Assembly (NCBI RefSeq): GCF_000582785.1
Contig: NZ_HG931174.1
Location: forward strand, 1,070,342-1,134,341
DNA length: 64,000 bases
Reading direction: 5' to 3'
DNA from: Candidatus Blastococcus massiliensis AP3
GTDB taxonomy: Bacteria; Actinomycetota; Actinomycetes; Mycobacteriales; Geodermatophilaceae
Shown: positions 1 to 8,534 of the stretch, in pieces
How the letters are laid out: the number at the start of each line of letters is the position of its first letter
Numbering within the stretch: the stretch's first letter is position 1
Position numbers and translations under genes: made by a program
Notes under the pieces: generated by a model
What the model was told of the DNA's origin: nothing
Databases searched by the model: none
What the model saw: the letters and a program-made list of their open reading frames with translations, nothing else

Positions 1-463
1 GGCCGGTGCCCCCGCAGCCGGTGGCGCCGGAAAGGCTGGTGGCGCCGGTGCCGCGGCCGCCGCGAAGAAGAGCCGGCCGGGGCGCCCCTCCGGTCGCGGG
101 CCGCGGCGCGCGCGCCTGCAGCTGCGGCACATCGACACCTGGTCGGCGCTGAAGATCTCGCTGGTCCTGTCGATCGCGCTGTTCTTCATCTGGATGGTCG
201 CCGTCGGCGTCATCTACGGCGTCCTCAACGCCCTCGGCGTCTTCGACACCCTCAACGAGCTGTTCGGCCAGCTGGGCACCGACGGCGAGACCGAGGGCGG
301 GAGCGAGGTGCTCACGCCAGGCGTCGTCTTCGGAGGCGCGGCGGTCATCGGCGCGATCAACATCGTGCTGCTCACCGCGCTCTGCACCGTGGGCACCTTC
401 ATCTACAACATGTGCTCCGACCTCGTCGGCGGCCTCGAGGTCACCCTCTCCGAGCGCGATTGA
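1..463 (+). CDS. DUF3566 membrane protein, C-terminal part (5' end outside window)
   Basis: The reading frame is open from base 2, so the start lies to the left of the window. The visible part begins with an Ala/Gly/Lys-rich disordered stretch, then has a first membrane helix (SLVLSIALFFIWMVAVGV), a short extracellular loop with FDTLNELFGQL, and a second hydrophobic helix (GAAVIGAINIVLLTALCTV) ending in a short Glu/Arg tail. This arrangement matches the DUF3566 family, which in actinobacteria follows gyrA (Rv0007 in Mycobacterium) and has been tied to the cell envelope, without a known reaction. The two tRNA genes that follow support the gyrA-proximal assignment. Confidence 0.88.
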   Translation, partial: AGAPAAGGAGKAGGAGAAAAAKKSRPGRPSGRGPRRARLQLRHIDTWSALKISLVLSIALFFIWMVAVGVIYGVLNALGVFDTLNELFGQLGTDGETEGGSEVLTPGVVFGGAAVIGAINIVLLTALCTVGTFIYNMCSDLVGGLEVTLSERD

Positions 464-473
464 GCCGTCGGTT

Positions 474-606
474 CGATCGTGCCGAGTGGGGCCCGGAGGG
501 TCCCGCGCAGGCGCGATGGCCACGCTCGTCGTACCCGGGGGACGGCTCGTGGCCGCGGTGTCGTCCGGAGGACGACCGTGTCACCGGGCCCCACTCGGCG
601 CGATCG
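474..606. repeat. 133-base element bounded by 23-base inverted repeats
   Basis: The left arm (474-496) and right arm (584-606) are reverse complements over 23 bases with one mismatch (T480 against the base pairing with C600). The core contains the alternating segments AGGGTCCCGCGCAGG and GACGGCTCGTGGCCGCGGTG. Two blocks of this element recur at 33416-33444 and 33474-33493. It starts 10 bases after the DUF3566 stop and ends 54 bases before the tRNA-Ile gene. It could be a non-coding mobile or REP-like element, a large terminator hairpin, or both. The minus-strand ORF across it also covers the tRNA and is not considered a gene. Confidence 0.7.
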
Positions 607-660
607 GGCCCCCTCGTACGGGTCGGTGATCCGGCCCAGGTAGAGTTGCCACCGGTTCAC

Positions 661-734
661 GGGCCTGTAGCTCAGGCGGTTAGAGCGCATCCCTGATAAG
701 GATGAGGCCGGAGGTTCAAGTCCTCCCAGGCCCA
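661..734 (+). tRNA. tRNA-Ile (GAT anticodon)
   Basis: The acceptor arms GGGCCTG and CAGGCCC pair perfectly. The anticodon stem CATCC/GGATG encloses loop CTGATAA with anticodon GAT. The T loop GTTCAAG is canonical. The discriminator is A734; a complete CCA is not encoded. This is the conserved tRNA-Ile found after gyrA in actinobacteria. Confidence 0.97.
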
Positions 735-805
735 CCCGTGTGCCGGAGCCCCGGCGCCGTATCCCGTCCGAGACGGTGCACCGAGCGCCCGAGGAGGTCC
801 CCGGT

Positions 806-949
806 TTGCTGAAGAAGCTGGCACTGGCGGCGGTGGCGGCCGGGGCGCTCGCGGCGGTCCGCAAGCGCAGCTCCGGCAAGGCCGAGGCGGACCTGTGGCA
901 CGAGGCCACCAACGGGCCGCAGGCGGTCAGCACCCCCACCGCACGCTGA
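806..949 (+). CDS. DLW-39 family small protein
   Basis: A 47-residue protein starting at TTG, behind the ribosome site GAGGAGG (791-797). It reads M(L)LKKLALAAVAAGALAAVRKR, then a short loop and the family signature DLWHEAT near residue 31. DLW-39 proteins are tiny actinobacterial proteins with one N-terminal hydrophobic helix followed by the Asp-Leu-Trp motif; their function is unknown. A longer upstream ATG (740) would be within 6 bases of the tRNA-Ile 3' end and lacks a ribosome site, so the TTG start is preferred. It sits between tRNA-Ile and tRNA-Ala, the usual place for this family. Confidence 0.85.
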   Translation: MLKKLALAAVAAGALAAVRKRSSGKAEADLWHEATNGPQAVSTPTAR

Positions 950-974
950 TCCACCCCGGGGCCCCGGCCCCGTC

Positions 975-1047
975 GGGGACGTAGCTCAATTGGCAGAGCA
1001 CCGCCTTTGCAAGGCGGGGGTTAGGGGTTCGATTCCCCTCGTCTCCA
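975..1047 (+). tRNA. tRNA-Ala (TGC anticodon)
   Basis: The acceptor arms GGGGACG/CGTCTCC pair (one G-T). The anticodon stem CCGCC/GGCGG holds loop TTTGCAA with anticodon TGC. The T arm GGGG-TTCGATT-CCCC is perfect. Discriminator A1047. It is the second of the conserved tRNA pair downstream of gyrA. Confidence 0.97.
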
Positions 1048-1080
1048 CTCCTACCGCAGCAGCCGGGCCGGTCGGCGTCG

Positions 1081-1662
1081 TCACGCCGAGTCGGCTCCTC
1101 GTCCCCAGCAGACCGCGGCCCGCACCGGACCCGGCGCTCCCGCGACCAGTTCGGGCTCGGGGCGGACGCCGAGCGCGTCGTTGACCGTCGAGAACGCCAG
1201 GCGCAGGGCCACGTAGGCGGTGACCGCCAGGATCTGCCCGTCGCTGAAGCCGGCGTCGCGCAGCTCCTGGACGTCGTCGGGCAGAGTGCCGTTGGGGTCG
1301 GCCACCACGATCCGGGTCCAGCGGGCCAGCGCCTGCTCCTGCGACGTCAGCCCCCGGTCGGTGCCGTCGAGCACGGCGGCCGCCAGCTCACCGCCCGCCT
1401 CGCGGCCGAGCCTGGTGCCCCAGGCGAGCGAGCAGTAGGAGTCACCCAGCGTCGAGGCGCAGGCGGTGACCAGGACGCCGCGCTGCCGCACGCTCAGCCC
1501 GGCCGCCTCGGCCGCTCGGTTCAGCAGGGCGAACAGGTCGTCGTGCAGCGCCGGGTGGTGCGCCCACAACCGGGATCCGTTCATGACGAAGCCCATGGCC
1601 CGGCGGTCCTCGTCGTAGAGCGCGTCGGCGCCGGAGGAGTCGGGCGGCGGGGTCAGGAACAT
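1081..1662 (-). CDS. carboxymuconolactone decarboxylase / AhpD-like family protein
   Basis: A 193-residue alpha-helical protein with the segment VLVTACASTLGDSYCSLAWG, which matches the AhpD/CMD active-site helix (a Cys followed by the buried motif around DSYCSLAWG). Only one Cys lies at the catalytic position, so it lacks the CxxC pair of true AhpD; peroxidase activity is uncertain. The start chosen (MFLTPPPDSS) follows a non-conserved Arg/Pro-rich stretch in the longer frame. The gene is divergent from the S49 peptidase, with a 170-base shared upstream region. Confidence 0.75.
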   Translation of the reverse strand: MFLTPPPDSSGADALYDEDRRAMGFVMNGSRLWAHHPALHDDLFALLNRAAEAAGLSVRQRGVLVTACASTLGDSYCSLAWGTRLGREAGGELAAAVLDGTDRGLTSQEQALARWTRIVVADPNGTLPDDVQELRDAGFSDGQILAVTAYVALRLAFSTVNDALGVRPEPELVAGAPGPVRAAVCWGRGADSA

Positions 1663-1832
1663 GCGAGCGGACGCTAGGGACTGGGCCCCGGCGTGGCAAT
1701 GGCCGTCCGCGCGGCCGGGGGGGCCGTGCGGTGGTTTCACGTGGATCGTCCGCTCCGGCGCGTCGCCGGCCGGCCCGTCGCCGGGATCCGTACCGTCCCC
1801 ACTCGCTGTCCCCATACTCCGGAGGGCCCGAC

Positions 1833-2993
1833 GTGAGCACCGAGCAGCCGCCACCCCAGGCGCCGCCGCCCGTCTGGCGTCCCGCACCGCCGCTACCCGT
1901 GCGCCCGCCCAGTGCCTTCAAGCGCGGCTTCGGTCTCGGTCTGGGTGCGAGCCTCGGCGTCGCGCTGGGGCTGGCCGCACTCGGCGTGGGCATGGTCGTC
2001 GTCCTGGTGGTGAGCCTGGTCGCCCTGGTGTCGGGGGGCTCGCAGAGCGGGACGGCGGAGCCGCTGACGGAGACGGTCTGGGGAGATCCGGCCGCCGGGT
2101 CGCGGCTGATCGCCGTCCCGGTCACCGGGGTGATCCTGGGCGGGGAGAGCGACGGCGCCACCTTCGGCGGCGCCACCTACGGCTACGAGGTCGCGGACAC
2201 GATCGACGCCCTCGAGGAGGACGACGCCGACGGACTCATCCTCGAGCTCAACACCCCGGGCGGGACCATCTACGGCTCGCGCGCCATCGCGGACGCCGTC
2301 GAGCGCTACCAGGAGCGCACCGGCAACCAGGTGATGGCCCACGTGCAGGGGATGTCGGCGTCCGGCGGCGTGTACGCCATGGCCGGGGCCGACCAGATCG
2401 TGGCCGACCACGGCAGCCTCGTGGGCAGCATCGGCGTCATCATGGGGCCGTTCGAGCGCTGGCGGGACGTCACCGGTATCCCGGGCTCCCTGTTCGAGCC
2501 GGGCGTGACCACCGAGGGCGGCATCACCGAGGAGTACCTGTCGAGGGGCCGTGGCAAGGACCTCGGCAACCCCTACCGCGACATGACGGACGAGGAGCGG
2601 GCGGTGCTGGGCGGCGGCCTGGACCGCGAGTACGCGGAGTTCGTCGCGTGGGTGTCCGAAGCGCGGGGCATCCCCGAGCAGACCATCGTGGACCAGCTGG
2701 GCGCCTTCGTCTTCGACGGCGGGACGGCCGTCGACCTGGGCCTCGTGGACCGGGTGCTGGGACGCGAGGAGGCCTACCGGTACGCCGCCGAGATGAACGA
2801 CGTCGACCCCGAGGACACGCGGGTCGACCGGGTCATCGGGCCCGGCCTGCTCGACTTGCTCCTCTCCGCCCGGGCACCGGGTGGCCGCCCCGGCGCGGCG
2901 GCCCCGGAGCCCGGCCGCAGCACGGTGTGCACCGGCGCCCCCCTCGTCCTGGCCCACCACGGGGACCTCGCGGCGGCCTGCTCGGGCGACTGA
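1833..2993 (+). CDS. sppA: S49 family signal peptide peptidase (SppA-like)
   Basis: The 386-residue protein has a Pro-rich cytoplasmic tail, one membrane helix around residues 30-65 (GVALGLAALGVGMVVVLVVS) and an S49 protease domain. The catalytic serine is in MSASGGVYAMAGADQIVA, followed by the diagnostic GSIGVIMGPF; the general-base lysine is expected in GRGKDLGNPYRDMT. Family members cut remnant signal peptides in the membrane. The GTG start at 1833 has GGAGGG 8 bases upstream and gives the normal short-SppA length. The C-terminal 50 residues form a low-complexity Ala/Gly/Pro tail with a Cys pair. Confidence 0.85.
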   Translation: MSTEQPPPQAPPPVWRPAPPLPVRPPSAFKRGFGLGLGASLGVALGLAALGVGMVVVLVVSLVALVSGGSQSGTAEPLTETVWGDPAAGSRLIAVPVTGVILGGESDGATFGGATYGYEVADTIDALEEDDADGLILELNTPGGTIYGSRAIADAVERYQERTGNQVMAHVQGMSASGGVYAMAGADQIVADHGSLVGSIGVIMGPFERWRDVTGIPGSLFEPGVTTEGGITEEYLSRGRGKDLGNPYRDMTDEERAVLGGGLDREYAEFVAWVSEARGIPEQTIVDQLGAFVFDGGTAVDLGLVDRVLGREEAYRYAAEMNDVDPEDTRVDRVIGPGLLDLLLSARAPGGRPGAAAPEPGRSTVCTGAPLVLAHHGDLAAACSGD

Positions 2994-3042
2994 CCACCCC
3001 GCCGCCGAGTCGCTGGGCGCGGACCAGTGGGAGAGTGGAGGC

Positions 3043-3572
<530 letters not shown>

Positions 3573-3576
<4 letters not shown>

Positions 3577-4472
3577 CCACCACCCCGGACGACGGGGGCG
3601 TCGGCGGGAGCAACCCGCCGGCGCCCCCGCCTGCCACGTGCTACCGGCACCCCGACCGGCCGACGGGCATCTCCTGCATGCGCTGCGGCCGGCCGATCTG
3701 TCCCGAGTGCATGATCGAGGCCTCGGTCGGCTTCCAGTGCCCGGAGTGCGTCGCGGCCGGACAGGCCACCGTCCGCACCGCCCGCAGCAGCGGCGGTCTG
3801 CGGACCGCGGGGCGTCGGTGGGGCGTCGTCACCCTGGGCCTCATCGCCCTCAACGTGGCGATGTTCCTCGTCACGGCGGTCTCGGCCGCCGTCAGTGGCT
3901 TCGCGCCGCTGGACAACTACGACTCCCCCGTGTTCGACCGACTGTCCCAGATGCCACTCCAGGTCATCCTCCTGGACGAGTGGTGGCGGGTGCTCACCGC
4001 CGCGTTCCTGCACATCGGCCCGGTGCACCTGGCGATGAACATGCTCGCCCTGCTGCTGTTCGGCTCGGAGCTCGAGCGGCAGCTCGGCCGGGCGCGCTAC
4101 CTCGCCGTCTACCTCGTCTCGGCACTCGGCGGTGCGGTCGCGATCCAGCTGCTGGGTGACCTGGGGGTGCCGGTCGCCGGTGCCTCGGCCGCGATCTACG
4201 GCCTCCTGGGAGCGCTGGGTGTGCTCATGCTGGCCAGCCGGCAGGACGTCCGCGGACTGCTCACCCTGCTGGCGATCAACGTGTTCATCAGCTTCCTGCC
4301 CGGCGTCTCGCTGCTCGGTCACCTCGGCGGGCTGGCGGCCGGCGCCCTCGCGGCGGGCATCCTCGTGCTGACCCGGCGCAGCCGCCCCCGGCAGCTCCCC
4401 GCGCTGGTCGTGCTGGGCGTCGTCCTGCTCGTGGTGGCGCTGACCCTGCCGACGCCGGCCATGGTGCTCTAG
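3573..4472 (+). CDS. rhomboid family intramembrane serine protease with N-terminal zinc finger
   Basis: About 299 residues. The N-terminus is a B-box-like zinc finger, CYRHPDRPTGISCMRCGRPI followed by CPEC and FQCPEC, which provides Cys/His ligands. Six membrane segments follow, with the catalytic serine in AGASAAIYGLLG and the histidine in LLGHLGGLAAG, and the HxxxN loop HLAMNMLAL. The enzyme cleaves membrane proteins within the bilayer. No ATG, GTG or TTG lies in frame between the ppiA stop and the zinc finger. The only candidate is CTG 3573, which overlaps the ppiA TGA as CTGA and has GAGG 10 bases upstream. Its stop shares CTAG with the convergent PH-domain gene. Confidence 0.9.
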
Positions 4473-4888
4473 CCGGAGCGCGGATCGAGCCGCTCGAGGT
4501 GGGCCGCGACCGCCGCCGGATCGGCGCCGAGGTCGCGGCGGCCCAGGACGACGAGCTCACCCTCGTCGTCGTCGGGCCCGGCGGCCGTGTCGAGCTCGAG
4601 GGTGCGCACCCGGAGGCCCAGGCGCCGCGACTCGCGGACGTGCACCTGCAGCCGGGTCCAGGGCAGGTGGACGCCGCCGGTGAGCAGGCGGACGTCGACC
4701 CCGCCGGGCCCGGCGGTCAGCCGCGGACGTTGCGCGAGGTCCCGCGCGGCGAGGGCGAGCAGCAGTGCCGCGCCCCCCGCCACCAGGAGGCGGCCGGTCG
4801 CCTCGGCGACGAAGAGGGCGCTGCCGGCGAGGACGAGCCCGATGACCGCCGATGCCGCGATCTCCGCCGTCCGGGTGCTCCAGGTCAC
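4469..4888 (-). CDS. PH-domain membrane protein (Rv0010c-like)
   Basis: A 139-residue protein with two N-terminal membrane helices (AASAVIGLVLAGSALFV and LLVAGGAALLLALAA), then a short beta-rich bacterial PH-like domain (LTAGPGGVDVRLLTGGVHLPW ... LELDTAAG). The position between ppiA/rhomboid and crgA matches mycobacterial Rv0010c. Function is unknown; the domain may sense the membrane surface. It is convergent to the rhomboid gene and both stop codons lie in the same CTAG. Confidence 0.75.
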   Translation of the reverse strand: MTWSTRTAEIAASAVIGLVLAGSALFVAEATGRLLVAGGAALLLALAARDLAQRPRLTAGPGGVDVRLLTGGVHLPWTRLQVHVRESRRLGLRVRTLELDTAAGPDDDEGELVVLGRRDLGADPAAVAAHLERLDPRSG

Positions 4889-4981
4889 TCCTGCACCTTG
4901 TCAGGAAAACCTGACGTCCTACGATGGCAGTCAGGGTGGACCGTTCGGTCCTCGCCCGAAACGTCGACGAGGAGTAACTCC

Positions 4982-6145
4982 ATGCGGGATGCCGTCATCT
5001 GTGCCGCCGTACGCACGCCGGTGGGCAAGCGGGGCGGAGGCCTCTCGGGCGTCCACGCCGTGGACCTCTCCGCCCACGTGCTCGAGTCCCTGGTCGAGCG
5101 GGCGGGCATCGACCCGGCCGTCGTCGAGGACGTCATCTGGGGCTGCGTGAGCCAGGTCGGCGAGCAGACCTTCAACATCGCCCGCAGCGCCGCGCTGGCC
5201 GCCGGCTGGCCCGAGTCGGTCCCCGGCACCACCGTCGACCGCCAGTGCGGGTCGTCGCAGCAGTCGGTGGCCTTCGCCGCCGCCACCGTCATCAGCGGCC
5301 AGGCCGACGTCGTCGTCGCCGGTGGCGTGGAGATGATGAGCCGCGTGCCGATGGGCTCGGCCAGCAACCCGGCCTCCGGCGCCGGCCGACCGATGGGTCC
5401 GCGCTTCATGGAGCGCTACAAGGGCGTGCCCATCAACCAGGGCCTGGGCGCGGAGATGATCGCCGAGCGCTGGGGCTTCTCCCGCACCCAGCTCGACGAG
5501 TTCTCCCTCGCCTCGCACGAGAAGGCCGCCAAGGCGCAGGCCGACGGCGCCTTCGAGGAGGAGATCGCGCCGTACACGCTCGAGGACGGCACCGTGATCC
5601 GCGCCGACGAGGGCATCCGCCCCGGGGGAACGCTGGAGAAGCTCGGTTCGCTCAAGACGCCGTTCAAGGAGGACGGCGTCATCAGCGCGGGCAACGCCAG
5701 CCAGATCTCCGACGGCTCCGCGGCCGTGCTGGTCACCACCAGCGAGAAGGCCCGCGAGCTGGGGCTCACCCCGCTGGTCCGCATCCACACCACCGTGATG
5801 GCCGGCGACGACCCGGTCATCATGCTCACCGCCCCCATCCCGGCGACGGCGAAGGTGCTGGAGCGCTCCGGCCTGAAGATCGACGACATCGGCGTCTACG
5901 AGGTCAACGAAGCCTTCGCGCCCGTCCCCATGGCCTGGGCCGTCGAGTCCGGTGCCGACACCGGCCGGCTGAACCCGCTCGGCGGGGCCATCGCGCTGGG
6001 CCACCCGCTGGGTGGCTCCGGTGCCCGCCTCATGACCACGCTCATCCACCGGATGCGCAACACCGGCAGCCGGTACGGCCTGCAGACCATGTGCGAGGGC
6101 GGCGGCATGGCCAACGCCACCATCCTGGAGCTGCTGGACGCCTGA
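4982..6145 (+). CDS. acetyl-CoA C-acyltransferase (thiolase)
   Basis: A 387-residue thiolase of standard length. The acyl-accepting cysteine is C89 in VDRQCGSSQQS; the second active-site motifs are NEAFAPV and GGAIALGHPLGGSGAR (histidine), and the proton-donor cysteine is in MCEGGGMANATI. It condenses or thiolytically cleaves beta-ketoacyl-CoA, in fatty acid breakdown or ketone-type synthesis; the sequence does not separate FadA from AtoB. The ATG start has GACGAGGAG upstream. It is a single-gene unit closed by a strong hairpin 8 bases after the stop. Confidence 0.92.
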   Translation: MRDAVICAAVRTPVGKRGGGLSGVHAVDLSAHVLESLVERAGIDPAVVEDVIWGCVSQVGEQTFNIARSAALAAGWPESVPGTTVDRQCGSSQQSVAFAAATVISGQADVVVAGGVEMMSRVPMGSASNPASGAGRPMGPRFMERYKGVPINQGLGAEMIAERWGFSRTQLDEFSLASHEKAAKAQADGAFEEEIAPYTLEDGTVIRADEGIRPGGTLEKLGSLKTPFKEDGVISAGNASQISDGSAAVLVTTSEKARELGLTPLVRIHTTVMAGDDPVIMLTAPIPATAKVLERSGLKIDDIGVYEVNEAFAPVPMAWAVESGADTGRLNPLGGAIALGHPLGGSGARLMTTLIHRMRNTGSRYGLQTMCEGGGMANATILELLDA

Positions 6146-6153
6146 TCCACCTC

Positions 6154-6192
6154 CCGACAGCCCCCGACGCCGACGGCGTCGGGGGCTGTCGG
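6154..6192 (+). terminator. 18-bp perfect hairpin after the thiolase gene
   Basis: Arms 6154-6171 and 6175-6192 are exact reverse complements around a 3-base loop (GAC). There is no T run, as usual for GC-rich actinobacteria. It starts 8 bases after the thiolase stop, so it is read as its terminator. Confidence 0.85.
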
Positions 6193-6574
6193 CGTTCCCG
6201 GGGGCTCGCCGAGCCCGGGAGCTGGGCACCGGAGGTGTCGGTGCAGGTCATCAGGGGTACCCGGAGGGGCAGCCGTCGCCCTCCCGGGACGTACATGTCG
6301 ACTCGTCCACAGCTGGGTACACAGTTGGGGACAGACTCACACAGGTGTAGTTACGCGCGTGCAGCGCTCGTCACATCCGCACCACTCCGGATGAAACCGC
6401 AGGTCAGCACTGTGGGGACCCGGTCCGTCTCTCCACACTCGGTGGACAACCCTGGGGGCGGGGCGTCATGTCGACCTGTGGATCCAGCCGACCGCTGTGC
6501 ACAGCACCCCCAGGAAAGCGTCGAGGCCCCCGTCCCGGTCGGGACGAGGGCCTCGGCAGCGCGGCAGGGTGCCG
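6193..6574. other. non-coding stretch with a cluster of DnaA-box-like 9-mers
   Basis: No gene is seen in these roughly 380 bases. Five 9-mers resemble the actinobacterial DnaA box TTGTCCACA (or TTATCCACA) on either strand: 6303-6311 (1 mismatch), 6429-6437 (2), 6441-6449 (1, reverse), 6477-6485 (2, reverse) and 6496-6504 (2, reverse, inside palindrome CTGTGCACAG). The stretch is richer in A and T than its surroundings. It lies downstream of crgA and the thiolase, which converge on it. The window is close to the gyrA end of the origin region, so a role as extra DnaA-binding site or titration locus is possible but unproven. Confidence 0.4.
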
Positions 6575-6850
6575 TCAGCGCCAGCGCATCGACATGATGA
6601 GGCCGGCGACCATCGCGCCGAAGCCGATGGCGAAGTTCCAGGCGTTGAGAGACGCCATGAAGCCGATCTCTTCCCCGGCGACGTAGTAGACGACGATCCA
6701 CAGCAGGCCGGCCAGCATCAGCCCGATCATGAGGACCACGTACCAGCGCGGGCTGGGCTGCGCGATGCGCGCCGCCTGTGCGGAGCGGGCCTGGAGCACG
6801 CTCTCGGGCGGCGTGTAGGCCGACTTCTTGCGGACCTTCGACTTGGGCAC
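6575..6850 (-). CDS. crgA: cell division protein CrgA
   Basis: A 91-residue protein starting (V)PKSKVRKKSAYTPP, the conserved CrgA N-terminus, followed by two membrane helices (WYVVLMIGLMLAGLLWIVVYYV and NAWNFAIGFGAMVAGLIMSM). CrgA sits at the septum and helps recruit division and wall-synthesis proteins in actinobacteria. GTG 6850 has GGAGGG 7 bases upstream. It is divergent from the DUF881 gene with 144 bases between them. Confidence 0.95.
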   Translation of the reverse strand: MPKSKVRKKSAYTPPESVLQARSAQAARIAQPSPRWYVVLMIGLMLAGLLWIVVYYVAGEEIGFMASLNAWNFAIGFGAMVAGLIMSMRWR

Positions 6851-6994
6851 GTGCGCTCCCTCCGGGTGGCCGGGTGCGTCATCACCGGCTGCAACTGCAC
6901 CCAGCCTAGGCTGTGTCCCGAGGATGACGGCGCCGCCACGGTGGCGGGCCGCCACGCTGGTCGTCGTCCGCCGGGATCGGCGCAGGAGGTGCAC

Positions 6995-7747
6995 GTGGCC
7001 CGTCCACTCCGCACGCGCCTGCCGCGGCTGTCCGCATGGGGCGCACTCGTACCGGTCGTCGCCCTGGCCGCCGGCCTGCTGTTCGCCACCTCCGGCCGGA
7101 CGGCGCAGGGCACGGACCTCCGTGCCGGTGAGGTCACCGAGCTGTCCGCGCTGATCCGCGAGCGCGACGGCGCCATCGCCGCGCAGGAGCGACGGCTGGC
7201 CGAACTCCAGCGCATCTCGGAGCAACTCACCGAGCAGGCCGCCTCGCGGGACGACGCCGTCGCCGCCGCCCGGCGCGAGGGCGAGCAGGGCGCCGCGGCG
7301 GCGGGGCTGTCCACGGTGAGCGGGGCCGGCGTCGTCATCACCCTCGACGACGCGCCTCAGCGCCCCGACGGCAGCCTCCCGGTCTCCGCCCGCCCCGACG
7401 ACCTGGTCATCCACCAGTCCGACGTCCAGGCGGTCGTGAACGCCATGTGGGCCGCCGGGGCCGAGGGTGTGGCGGTCATGGACCAGCGGCTGATCGCCAC
7501 CAGCGCCGTCCGCTGCGTGGGCAACACGCTCCTGCTGCAGGGCCGCACCTACTCGCCGCCCTTCGTGGTGACCGCCGTCGTCGACGCCGAGGCGGTCCGG
7601 GCCGAGCTCGCCGCCTCCCCCCAGATCGCGGTCTTCCGTCAGGTCGTCGACGCCTACGGACTGACCTACGAGGTCCGCGAGCGACCTCAGGTCGACCTGC
7701 CCGCCTACGATGGCCCCCTCGCGCTGCAGTACGCCTCCGTCGGCTGA
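6995..7747 (+). CDS. DUF881 family protein
   Basis: A 250-residue protein with one N-terminal membrane anchor (GALVPVVALAAGLLFATS), a coiled-coil stretch at about 45-105 (LIRERDGAIAAQERRLAEL) and the DUF881 globular part (GAGVVITLDDAP, DLVIHQSDVQAVVNAMWAAGAEGVAVMDQRL, VRCVGNTLLLQG). The family is widespread in actinobacteria and Firmicutes next to division genes (Rv0012 in Mycobacterium); no reaction is known. GTG 6995 follows GCAGGAGGT. Confidence 0.88.
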   Translation: MARPLRTRLPRLSAWGALVPVVALAAGLLFATSGRTAQGTDLRAGEVTELSALIRERDGAIAAQERRLAELQRISEQLTEQAASRDDAVAAARREGEQGAAAAGLSTVSGAGVVITLDDAPQRPDGSLPVSARPDDLVIHQSDVQAVVNAMWAAGAEGVAVMDQRLIATSAVRCVGNTLLLQGRTYSPPFVVTAVVDAEAVRAELAASPQIAVFRQVVDAYGLTYEVRERPQVDLPAYDGPLALQYASVG

Positions 7748-7790
7748 CCTGTCGCGTCGACCGCCGTCCGTCGACCACCCCGGGAGATCC

Positions 7791-8474
7791 GTGCCCGCCG
7801 AGAGCCGCGCCACCGGCACCGCCACCGAGCGGCCGGTGCTCGTCGTCGACAACTTCGACAGCTTCGTCTACAACCTGGTCCAGTACCTCGGACAGCTCGG
7901 GGTCCGCTGCATCGTGCGGCGCAACGACGCGGTCACCGTCGACGAGCTGCCCGACCTCGACGTCGCCGGGGTGCTGCTCTCACCCGGCCCGGGGACGCCG
8001 TCCGGCGCCGGCGTGACCGTGCCGATGGTCCACGCGGCCGCCGAGCAGGGTGTGCCGGTGCTCGGGGTGTGCCTCGGGCACCAGGCGATCGCCGAGGCCT
8101 TCGGCGGCGAGGTGGTCCGCGCGCCGGAACTGCTGCACGGCAAGACCAGCCAGGTCGTCCACGAGGGTGAGGGCGTGCTCGCCGGGCTGCCCTCGCCGTT
8201 CACCGCCACCCGCTACCACTCGCTCGCCGTGGACGTGGCGACGGTGCCCGAGGAGCTCGAGGTCACCGGGCACACGCCGTCGGGCATCGTCATGGCGCTG
8301 CGGCACCGCGAGCTGCCCATCGAGGGCGTGCAGTTCCACCCCGAGTCGGTGCTCACCGAGGGCGGCCACCGGATGCTGGCCACGTGGCTGACGACGTGCG
8401 GGCTGAGCCCCGACCCGGCCGCCCTGGAGGCGGCCACCGCGGCCGCGGAACGGCTCAACGTCGCCACCGCCTGA
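7791..8474 (+). CDS. pabA: class I glutamine amidotransferase (anthranilate / aminodeoxychorismate synthase component II)
   Basis: A 227-residue glutaminase. The nucleophile is the cysteine of LGVCLGHQ, with the His-Glu pair in VQFHPESV; the N-terminal signature is VVDNFDSFVYNLVQYL. The family releases ammonia from glutamine for a chorismate-using partner (TrpE or PabB), which is not in this window. The position after the DUF881 gene matches mycobacterial trpG/pabA (Rv0013), where the assignment between folate and tryptophan is also ambiguous. GTG 7791 follows GGGAGAT. A bidirectional hairpin separates it from convergent pknB. Confidence 0.9.
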   Translation: MPAESRATGTATERPVLVVDNFDSFVYNLVQYLGQLGVRCIVRRNDAVTVDELPDLDVAGVLLSPGPGTPSGAGVTVPMVHAAAEQGVPVLGVCLGHQAIAEAFGGEVVRAPELLHGKTSQVVHEGEGVLAGLPSPFTATRYHSLAVDVATVPEELEVTGHTPSGIVMALRHRELPIEGVQFHPESVLTEGGHRMLATWLTTCGLSPDPAALEAATAAAERLNVATA

Positions 8475-8481
8475 CCCCTTC

Positions 8482-8523
8482 ACGACGAAGGGCTCCTCCC
8501 GTCCGGGAGGAGCCCTTCGTCGT
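8482..8523. terminator. bidirectional terminator hairpin between pabA and pknB
   Basis: Arms 8482-8500 and 8505-8523 form a perfect 19-bp stem with a GTCC loop, between the two convergent stop codons. The right arm and following bases (8509-8530) are identical over 22 bases to 18171-18192, after the tRNA-Leu hairpin. Confidence 0.9.
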
Positions 8524-8534
8524 TCCAGGAGCGA

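Noticed and set aside
403-954. Minus-strand ORF of 183 codons
   Set aside because: It covers the tRNA-Ile gene, the inverted-repeat element and the DLW-39 gene; composition is Arg/Pro-rich shadow reading.
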